A DNA stretch of 64,000 nucleotides, taken from Silanimonas sp021297925. GTDB taxonomy: Bacteria > Pseudomonadota > Gammaproteobacteria > Xanthomonadales > Xanthomonadaceae. The notes under the pieces were generated by a model, which saw only the letters and a program-made list of their open reading frames with translations, did not search any database and was not told the DNA's origin. Below, piece by piece: positions 56,336-64,000 of this stretch (within the stretch, counting starts at the first letter, position 1; each line of letters starts with the position of its first letter). Made by a program: the position numbers and the translations under genes. The DNA lies in assembly GCA_027532825.1 (NCBI GenBank), contig JAPZTL010000027.1, positions 8,310-72,309 of the forward strand, in the 5' to 3' direction.

Positions 56336-58077
56336 GCGCCCAACCGCATCCGCTGATGCTCCGTTCCACCACCGGCCTGCCCGAACACTGGCGGCCCATC
56401 GACCGCCTGCTGCATCGCTGGGTGCTCGCCCACGGCGGTTCGAACGACCTCGCCCGGCTCGGCGGCGCGCTGAGCGCGGCGACGGGCGAAGGCCACAGCG
56501 CGCTCGCCGTCGAGGACGCGCTGCGCCTCGGCGCGCCGACGCTCGATCGCGACACGCTGGACGCCCTTGCCGGCCCATGGCTCGGACGGCCCGAGGACGA
56601 CACGCCCTTCGTCCGCGATGGCGAGGTGCGTGTCTACCTGCGCCGCTACTGGAGGGCGGAAACCGCCATCGCCGACGCGGTCGCGGGGGCCGTGCGCGCC
56701 ACGCTTCCCGTCGCCGCCACCGCCATCGACGACGCCATCTTGGACGACCTGTTCGGCGGGCCTGCAGCGCCCGACAGCGAACCCCAGCGCGAGGCGGTGC
56801 GGCGTTGCCTGCGCACGAGGCTGTTCGTGCTGACGGGCGGGCCGGGCACCGGCAAGACCACGACCGTGCGGCGCATGCTGATCGCACGCCAGCGGCTGCA
56901 GGACGCGCCGCTGGCGGTGCGTGTCGCCGCGCCCACCGGCAAAGCGGCCCAGCGCTTGGCCGAATCGCTGCGCGAAGGCGGCGGCCTGCAGGGCGACCCG
57001 GTGGCGCTCACGGTGCATCGCCTGCTCGAGGTCCAGCCGCGCGCACAGACCTTCGGCCGCCATCGCGACCGCCCGGTCGACGCCGACCTCGTCGTCGTCG
57101 ACGAGGCCTCGATGCTGGACCTCGAAACCCTGCAGGCGCTGCTCGACGCCCTTCCACCGCACGCGGCGCTGTGGCTGGTCGGCGACGCCGACCAGCTCAG
57201 CCCGGTCGGGCCGGGCTCGGCGCTGCAGGACCTCGTGCAGGCCCTCGACGCGCTCGACCCGACGCCGCTGGTGCGGCTCGCGCACAGCTTCCGTGCCGAC
57301 GGGGCGCTCTCGGTGGTGAACGGGGCGCTGCGCCGCGGTGACGGCGCGGCCCTTGCCGATGCGATCGACCGCAGCGCGGGCGCGGTGCGCGTGCTTGGCA
57401 CCACGACCCCTGCGGGGGTGCAGGCAGCCCTGCGCGACTGGGCCGAGGCCCTGGACGCCGAGGGACCGATGCCCGACCTGCCGGCCGACCCGACCAGCGC
57501 CGCCGGCATCGCGACGACCGCCCTGCGGAGCCTTCGCGCCCGCCAGTGGCTGTGTGCCGTCCGCGAGGGCGCGTTCGGCAGCGTCGAGGCGAACCAGCGC
57601 CTCGATGCGGCCCTGCGCCGCCGCGCGGGACGTGCCGCACTGGGCGAGTGGTACCCCGGACGCCGCGTGCTGGTGACCCGCAACGACGCCGACACCGGCC
57701 TCTTCAATGGCGATGTCGGCCTCTGCCTCGCCGACGCCGACGGCCGCCTGCGCGTGTGGTTCGAAGCGTCGTCCGGCAGCGGCAGCGCGACCGTGCGCGC
57801 CCTGCCGCTTGGCGCATTGCCGGCGTTCGATCTCGCCTTCGCGCTCACCGTGCACAAGAGCCAGGGATCGGAGTACGGCGAGGTGGCGGTGCTGTTGCCC
57901 CCCGATCCGACGCACCGCGTGCTCTCGCGCGAACTGCTCTACACCGCCGCTTCGCGCGCCAAGCGCGCGCTCACCCTGCACGCCGAGGACCGCGTCATCG
58001 ACGCCTGCCTCGCCCGCCCCGTGCGCCGCGCCGGAGGACTGCACATGCGGCTGGCCGAGGCCCTCGGACCGCGCTGA
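56332..58077 (+). CDS. recD: Exodeoxyribonuclease V subunit alpha (5'-3' helicase)
   Basis: A 581-residue SF1B helicase subunit. Walker A GGPGTGKTTT has the Lys at 175, Walker B DEASMLDLE and the motif III region GDADQLSPVGPGS follow, and the C-terminal TVHKSQGSEYGEV motif V/VI block completes the helicase. The length is slightly shorter than E. coli RecD. The start at 56332 overlaps the recB stop (ATGA). The stop is 3 bp from an octanucleotide tandem repeat. Confidence 0.96.
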   Translation: MSAQPHPLMLRSTTGLPEHWRPIDRLLHRWVLAHGGSNDLARLGGALSAATGEGHSALAVEDALRLGAPTLDRDTLDALAGPWLGRPEDDTPFVRDGEVRVYLRRYWRAETAIADAVAGAVRATLPVAATAIDDAILDDLFGGPAAPDSEPQREAVRRCLRTRLFVLTGGPGTGKTTTVRRMLIARQRLQDAPLAVRVAAPTGKAAQRLAESLREGGGLQGDPVALTVHRLLEVQPRAQTFGRHRDRPVDADLVVVDEASMLDLETLQALLDALPPHAALWLVGDADQLSPVGPGSALQDLVQALDALDPTPLVRLAHSFRADGALSVVNGALRRGDGAALADAIDRSAGAVRVLGTTTPAGVQAALRDWAEALDAEGPMPDLPADPTSAAGIATTALRSLRARQWLCAVREGAFGSVEANQRLDAALRRRAGRAALGEWYPGRRVLVTRNDADTGLFNGDVGLCLADADGRLRVWFEASSGSGSATVRALPLGALPAFDLAFALTVHKSQGSEYGEVAVLLPPDPTHRVLSRELLYTAASRAKRALTLHAEDRVIDACLARPVRRAGGLHMRLAEALGPR

Positions 58078-58080
58078 GCC

Positions 58081-58152
58081 GCGGAATCGCGGAATCGCGG
58101 AATCGCGGAATCGCGGAATCGGGGAATCGCGGAATCGCGGAATCGCGGAATC
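58081..58152. repeat. Nine tandem copies of the 8-mer GCGGAATC
   Basis: Nine contiguous copies of GCGGAATC, with the sixth copy changed at its second base (GGGGAATC). The array starts 3 bp after the recD stop and lies in the recD-TonB receptor gap. It is a simple sequence repeat, so it may be length-variable between strains and could affect transcript read-through; it does not look like part of a protein. Confidence 0.95.
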
Positions 58153-58291
58153 TCTACATAACCGGTAGACATTCGCCGGGCGCTGGCGCGCAGGCCACCC
58201 TGAAAGCCCCGGGAGCCATGGCGCCCGTCGCCCATGCGACGTCGGATCCACGCCGTGCCTCCCCCCGACGCCTTTCCGGAGCACGACGACC

Positions 58292-60766
<2,475 letters not shown>

Positions 60767-61036
60767 CGCCGGTCTCGCACCGGTGCGCGGCAAGGTAGTT
60801 GGGCCGAGAATCTAAGGATTCTGTCTCATCCGGGGAGACCGGCCATCACCAGCGGCCCGCGCTCGCCTTCTGCTCGTCCGAGGGCCCTCGCGGGCGGGGG
60901 GGGAAGTACCCCCTCGAACCCCGGCGAGAGCGGAGGCAGCCATTTTGACGGACCGTCAGGGAGGCAACCTGTCCGAAGCAGATGGACAGAGGCCACTCAC
61001 CCAAGGAAAAACCCTGGTTGCTAATCCGCCGAAGGG
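60767..61036. other. Non-coding stretch after the receptor gene
   Basis: This first part of a 655-bp gene-free stretch (60767-61421) holds a 6-bp hairpin AGAATC-TAAG-GATTCT at 60807-60822, too weak to call a terminator, and a 13-bp odd palindrome TGACGGACCGTCA at 60946-60958. The rest of the stretch holds the inverted repeat, tRNA remnant and operator listed separately. A 78-codon open frame over 60945-61181 runs into the tRNA remnant and is considered spurious. Confidence 0.6.
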
Positions 61037-61088
61037 GTTGGTGAGAATCCCAAAAAAACCAGCACTTCGTGAGAAACCTCTCACCAAC
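61037..61088. repeat. 10-bp perfect inverted repeat near the tRNA remnant
   Basis: Arms GTTGGTGAGA (61037-61046) and TCTCACCAAC (61079-61088) with a 32-nt A-rich spacer. It may mark an element end or form a long hairpin in RNA. It lies 41 bp before the first tRNA-Arg remnant. Confidence 0.6.
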
Positions 61089-61103
61089 TGGCTGTGGGGA
61101 CAC

Positions 61104-61150
61104 TGTCCCAGATCTGTCCCAGAGGAAAATGGCGCGCCTGGAGGGATTCG
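61104..61150. repeat. Left copy of a 47-bp direct repeat (candidate attachment site)
   Basis: The 47 bp here match 63584-63630 at 44 of 47 positions. The shared part contains two GTCCCAG boxes, then the 3' end of a tRNA-Arg gene including the encoded CCA. Direct repeats that include a tRNA 3' end are the usual product of site-specific integration by tyrosine recombinases. Confidence 0.75.
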
Positions 61151-61177
61151 AACCCCCGACCAACGGCTTCGGAAGCC
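61130..61177 (-). pseudogene. 3' fragment of tRNA-Arg(CCG)
   Basis: On the minus strand this 48-nt piece contains the anticodon loop TTCCGAA with anticodon CCG, the 3' half of the anticodon stem, variable loop, T arm with GGTTCGAATCC-type loop, acceptor 3' strand CAGGCGC, discriminator G and CCA. The 5' half (acceptor 5' strand, D arm) is missing: the sequence before it does not pair and bears no D-arm consensus. It is therefore a remnant and not a functional tRNA gene. Confidence 0.85.
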
Positions 61178-61372
61178 TTGAAAGTTCAACGATGGCAATG
61201 GGTTGCAGTATGCCCAAGTCGGTGCAATGCGGGTTCTGAAGCCTCGTTGGCCGAGAGAATGCCTTGGCGGCTATGGCCTTTGGACTCGACTCACACCCTT
61301 CGGCGAGCGGCACTCAGGCCCATCAAGGTGAGTACTGGCGGTGTTCCGCAGCGACGGATTGCCGTTATAAAG

Positions 61373-61400
61373 TCGATATCTTTATTGACATTGATATCGA
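61373..61400. promoter_or_regulatory. Inverted-repeat operator upstream of abiEi
   Basis: Perfect 8-bp arms TCGATATC and GATATCGA flank a 12-nt AT-rich spacer that contains TTGACA. The site ends 21 bp before the abiEi start, next to a TATAAA at 61366-61371. AbiEi antitoxins repress their own operon by binding inverted repeats in the promoter, so this is the probable operator. Confidence 0.65.
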
Positions 61401-61421
61401 ATATGTAACACCCTCACCCCC

Positions 61422-62018
61422 ATGAAATTCCATGCTTCCGCCCGACATCTGCTGGAGAAGCAGGGCAGCGCTCGCGCCCGCGATCTGCGCGCGGCCGGGC
61501 TGGAAGCGGCCCAGATTGCCCGGCTCGTCCAGCGCGGCGAACTGATCCAGCTGGCGCGAGGGCTCTATGCCCTCCCGCATCGTTCGCCCTCTCAGGACGA
61601 AGCTCTGGTGGTGGTCGCGCAGCGCAAGCCGGAAAGCTTCTTCTGCCTGCTGACCGCGCTGCGATTCCATGGCCTCACCACACAAGCGCCTGGGGCGGTA
61701 TGGCTGGGACTGGGTCCCGGGCAACACGCGCCCAAGCTCGACTGGCCATCCCTTCGCGTCGTGCGCTACTCCGGTGCAGGACTCACCGCAGGAATCGAAA
61801 CACACCTCCGGGACGGCATTCCGCTTCGGGTGACCGGCGTCGCGAGGACGGTGGTCGATTGCTTCAAGTTCCGGAACAAGATCGGCCTCGATGTCGCGCT
61901 GGAGGCACTGGCGCAAGCGCGCCGCGAACGCCGTGCCAGCAACGACGCGATCTGGCAGCTGGCGACGGCGCTGCGGATGGCGAACGTCATGCGGCCGTAC
62001 CTGGAGGCCGTGTCGTGA
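61422..62018 (+). CDS. abiEi: AbiEi family antitoxin (type IV toxin-antitoxin)
   Basis: A 198-residue protein with an N-terminal winged-helix DNA-binding domain (about residues 5-60: ARDLRAAGLEAAQIARLVQRGELIQLARGLYALP) and a C-terminal domain typical of AbiEi (GVARTVVDCFKFRNKIGLDVALEALA). It represses the operon and counters the toxin without binding it directly. The coding sequence is visibly less GC-rich than its chromosomal neighbours. It overlaps the toxin gene by 4 bp, and the operator lies just upstream. Confidence 0.92.
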   Translation: MKFHASARHLLEKQGSARARDLRAAGLEAAQIARLVQRGELIQLARGLYALPHRSPSQDEALVVVAQRKPESFFCLLTALRFHGLTTQAPGAVWLGLGPGQHAPKLDWPSLRVVRYSGAGLTAGIETHLRDGIPLRVTGVARTVVDCFKFRNKIGLDVALEALAQARRERRASNDAIWQLATALRMANVMRPYLEAVS

Positions 62019-62878
62019 GTGCGCCAACGTCCGCTCGCATCGACTCGATCCGGCAGCGCCTGCTCAATATCGCGAGACAGAACGGCGAGGAGTTCCAACT
62101 CACGCTGGATCGCTACGCCGTCGAGCGCCTCCTCTACCGCCTGTCGATATCGCCCTATCGCGATGACTTCGTCCTGAAGGGCGCCCTGCTCTTCCGCCAC
62201 TGGTTGGACCAATCGCATCGGCCCACGCGCGATGCGGACTTTCTCGGATTCGGAACGCCCGATCCAGGGCGAATCGCCACCGTGGTCCAGGCGCTCTGCC
62301 AGGCCGACGTCGATGACGGACTGGTCTTCGACCTGCCCCGGATGAGCGTCGATGCCATCCGCGAAACCGCTCGCTATGACGGTCTTCGCGTCCAACTCAA
62401 GGCACGGCTCGGCACCGCGACCTGCGTCATCCAGTGGGATATCGGGTTCGGGGATGCCATCACGCCCGAGCCGGAGGAAGTCCGATTCGACACGATGCTG
62501 GAGGATGTTCCCTCGCCCGTGCTTCGGATCTACCCGCGCGAAACCGCCTTCGCGGAAAAACTCGAGGCCATCGTGCTGCTGGGCATGGGCAACAGCCGGA
62601 TGAAGGACTACTTCGACTTGCTGAGCCTGATCCGCGAAGCGCGCATGGCGCCGACGTTACTCGCTCAGGCCATCGCGGCAACCTTCGCGCGACGGGCAAC
62701 CCCGTTGCCGGCCGAACTGCCCATCGGACTGACCGCCACCTTCGCTCTCGACAAGACCAAGCGCCTGCAGTGGCGAGCCTTCCTCGATCGGAGTCGACTC
62801 GAGGCCCCGGCACTGGAGGAGACCGTCGCAGAGATCGCAGCGGTCGTCAGCCGTGTTCTCGGGGAAATGAGGCGCTGA
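62015..62878 (+). CDS. abiEii: AbiEii family nucleotidyltransferase toxin
   Basis: A 287-residue DNA polymerase-beta-like nucleotidyltransferase; members of this family (for example MenT) block growth by adding nucleotides to tRNA acceptor ends. The motif FVLKGALLF (Lys near residue 54) and the metal-binding Asp73-Ala-Asp75 in RDADFLG match the AbiEii/MenT signature, with a further TAFAEKLEAIV and KDYFDLL block in the C-terminal half. The GTG start overlaps the antitoxin stop (GTGA). AbiE pairs give phage resistance by abortive infection and also stabilise mobile elements. Confidence 0.92.
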   Translation: MSAPTSARIDSIRQRLLNIARQNGEEFQLTLDRYAVERLLYRLSISPYRDDFVLKGALLFRHWLDQSHRPTRDADFLGFGTPDPGRIATVVQALCQADVDDGLVFDLPRMSVDAIRETARYDGLRVQLKARLGTATCVIQWDIGFGDAITPEPEEVRFDTMLEDVPSPVLRIYPRETAFAEKLEAIVLLGMGNSRMKDYFDLLSLIREARMAPTLLAQAIAATFARRATPLPAELPIGLTATFALDKTKRLQWRAFLDRSRLEAPALEETVAEIAAVVSRVLGEMRR

Positions 62879-62905
62879 AGGCGAGCCCCAGCGCAGGCGA
62901 TCAGG

Positions 62906-63529
62906 TCAGCGTCGCTGTGACGCGATGTAAGCGAGCAGCCGCTTCAACCGCGGCGCCGGATTGGCGAACTTCACCTTCTGCTCGTCGAAAGCCTCGGGAT
63001 CGAAACGTCCGCGCCGTCCCTTTTGGCTGCTCGCCCACGCATGGGACGAGTCGTGGTCCGGGTCCTCGGGGTCCGCCAAAGTTTCGAGCAGGCTTTCGTA
63101 GCCATGCGGCCCGCCGCAGTCATCGGGGGGCGCCGAACGCTCCCCGGCCGTGCAGCGCGGATACGCCTTGCCCGGAGCGGCCTGAAGGATCTCCTCAAGC
63201 ACGATCAGGTGCTCCCAACCATCGCCGAAGTCGTACTCGTACTCGAGTCGCGGGTTGGCAGGGGTCAGGACATCGGCGACGCGATGCTCCCAGCCGGGCA
63301 ACGGCGGGTTCTCGTCGAAGTCATCCAAAGGCATGCCGAGGCGCGGATGGCCGTCACGCTGGCCCACGGGGCGGAACTCGTGCAGGTGGGTGTCGTTCCA
63401 GGCGAACGCGCTCTGGATGGCCACATGCAGGTCCCAGAACGTGCAGTCGCCGGGCATCTGGAGCCGGCGCCAGATCAGCGGCTCGATGTGCTGGAGTTCG
63501 ATGCGGATCTGCAGGACGGGCTTCGCCAT
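62906..63529 (-). CDS. Plasmid pRiA4b ORF-3 family protein (IS1096-passenger-like)
   Basis: A 207-residue protein with the full family signature: KPVLQIRIELQHIEPLIWRR-type first strand, DLHVAIQSAFAWNDTHLHEF, the YEYDFGDGWEH motif and the CTAGERSAPPDDCGGPHGYE cysteine block near residue 135. Such proteins occur on plasmids, in transposon Tn/IS1096 regions and genomic islands, and their function is unknown. The ATG at 63529 is chosen because AAAGG precedes it; in-frame ATGs at 63547, 63565 and 63568 are possible. It is convergent with the toxin gene 27 bp away. Confidence 0.88.
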   Translation of the reverse strand: MAKPVLQIRIELQHIEPLIWRRLQMPGDCTFWDLHVAIQSAFAWNDTHLHEFRPVGQRDGHPRLGMPLDDFDENPPLPGWEHRVADVLTPANPRLEYEYDFGDGWEHLIVLEEILQAAPGKAYPRCTAGERSAPPDDCGGPHGYESLLETLADPEDPDHDSSHAWASSQKGRRGRFDPEAFDEQKVKFANPAPRLKRLLAYIASQRR

Positions 63530-63583
63530 CGCCGCGCCTTTACTCATTTCGCCGGCGGCGGCCATCAAGCGCTGTCCCAGATT

Positions 63584-63630
63584 CGTCCCAGATTTGTCCC
63601 AGAGGGAAATGGCGCGCCTGGAGGGATTCG
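63584..63630. repeat. Right copy of the 47-bp direct repeat
   Basis: Matches the left copy at 61104-61150 in 44 of 47 positions. An additional GTCCCAG box lies just before it, giving three such boxes within 25 bp. It lies immediately behind the pRiA4b ORF-3-like gene start. Confidence 0.75.
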
Positions 63631-63640
63631 GCTTCGGAAG
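63610..63640 (-). pseudogene. Second, internally deleted tRNA-Arg 3' fragment
   Basis: On the minus strand it keeps CTTCCGAAGC of the anticodon arm and the T-loop-to-CCA end, but relative to the first remnant 15 nt between GATTCG and GCTTCGG (plus-strand) are missing. That removes the 5' half of the T arm and the variable loop, so it cannot fold as tRNA. Sequence beyond GGAAG differs from the first copy. Confidence 0.8.
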
Positions 63641-63679
63641 ACAGTCGTCAAAGTCGATCCTAGACTACATTGAAATGCG

Positions 63680-63716
63680 TAGATGGAGATAAATATCCAT
63701 CTATTCCCTTATTTTT
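63680..63716 (+). terminator. AT-rich hairpin followed by a T-rich tract
   Basis: Perfect 8-bp arms TAGATGGA and TCCATCTA with an 8-nt loop, followed on the plus strand by TTCCCTTATTTTT. It resembles an intrinsic terminator, but no complete plus-strand gene ends just upstream. It lies in a low-GC stretch (about 63640-63800) unlike the rest of the window. Confidence 0.4.
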
Positions 63717-63866
63717 CCTGCTTCGTAAATATCCGCACGTTGTACATTGAGCTGATTGAGATCGACGGAAGCCAATTGCCGCCGTAAGTTTTTTCCGGTA
63801 TTCCTGTCCCGGACTTGGTGCCGACGATGAGTAAAGGCCCACTCCGATGCACCGATCTCAGGCTCC

Positions 63867-64000
63867 GGCTGACCCGGCTGACCCGGCTGACCCGGCTGAC
63901 CCGGCTGACCCGGCTGACCCGGCTGACCCGGCTGACCCGGCTGACCCGGCTGACCCGGCTGACCCGGCTGACCCGGCTGACCCGGCTGACCCGGCTGACC
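63867..64000. repeat. Tandem array of the 9-mer GGCTGACCC, running off the window
   Basis: About 15 perfect copies of GGCTGACCC from 63867 to the window end. The period of nine bases keeps a reading frame in two plus frames and all three minus frames of the array itself, so it could encode Ala-Asp-Pro repeats from an ATG at 63847, or Val-Ser-Arg, Gln-Pro-Gly or Ser-Ala-Gly repeats on the other strand. No choice between coding and non-coding is possible from this window. Confidence 0.97.

Noticed and set aside
61130..61177. A functional tRNA-Arg gene
   Set aside because: Only the 3' part is present; the acceptor 5' strand and D arm cannot be found upstream on the minus strand.
60945..61181. 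A 78-codon plus-strand frame ending in GGIRTPDQRLRKP
   Set aside because: The C-terminal part is the translation of the antisense strand of a tRNA 3' end, a well-known type of false gene; the same applies to the frame at 61094-61408.
63660..63842. A 60-codon minus-strand frame in the AT-rich stretch
   Set aside because: It starts at a GTG without ribosome-binding site and uses codons unlike any neighbour; other frames in the same stretch look equally plausible, so none is called.
63867..64000. A CRISPR array
   Set aside because: The units are contiguous 9-mers with no spacers, so this is a simple tandem repeat.

Overview
The window is a very GC-rich, densely coding chromosomal segment. Gene content and order point to a gammaproteobacterium of the Xanthomonadales/Lysobacterales type: Ax21-family outer-membrane proteins, an oleABCD long-chain olefin cluster, a rhodanese-secB-gpsA block, a hemD-hemX-hemY block, recC-recB-recD and a TonB-dependent receptor. 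This placement is an inference from gene families; no rRNA or complete tRNA is present to confirm it.

Layout. 1-8.1 kb (minus): penicillin-binding protein 1C (cut by the window edge) translationally coupled to a giant alpha-2-macroglobulin. 8.3-11.6 kb: a GAF-PAS4-GGDEF-EAL cyclic-di-GMP protein. 11.7-16.7 kb (minus): pirin, then hemD-hemX-hemY-arfB-acyltransferase as one tightly packed operon. 16.7-19.9 kb (plus): thioesterase, lipoprotein, membrane rhodanese, secB, gpsA. 19.9-23.5 kb (minus): two tandem Ax21-like barrels, trmL, a secreted unknown and an SDR. 23.6-27 kb (plus): M16 metallopeptidase and a DUF4156 lipoprotein. 27.1-31.9 kb (plus): oleA-oleB-oleC-oleD with all known catalytic residues. 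31.9-38.1 kb: rluE, ABC exporter plus CPA2 antiporter, a secreted PPC-domain protein, an exported methyltransferase-like protein and an unknown. 38.1-42.6 kb: a cluster of small envelope/stress genes (two Crp/Fnr-type regulators, CsbD-like protein, entericidin, coiled-coil lipoprotein, YqjD-YqjE-YqjK-like operon, 48-residue membrane peptide). 42.6-49.3 kb: icd, patatin, a small unknown, S9 peptidase, HDOD-GAF protein. 49.4-58.1 kb: recCBD, followed by an 8-bp tandem repeat and a TonB-dependent receptor.

The right end (61.1-64 kb) differs from the rest: it is visibly less GC-rich and holds an AbiEi/AbiEii type IV toxin-antitoxin pair and a pRiA4b ORF-3-like gene. These are bracketed by two degenerate copies of the 3' end of a tRNA-Arg(CCG) gene in the same orientation, preceded by a shared flank, with no integrase between them. 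This looks like the relic of a tRNA-targeted mobile element. The window ends inside a 9-bp tandem repeat of about 15 copies.

No CRISPR array, transposase, integrase, rRNA gene or replication origin was recognised. Most genes sit in short operons with 4-bp ATGA/GTGA overlaps, and several use GTG or TTG starts supported by Shine-Dalgarno sequences.
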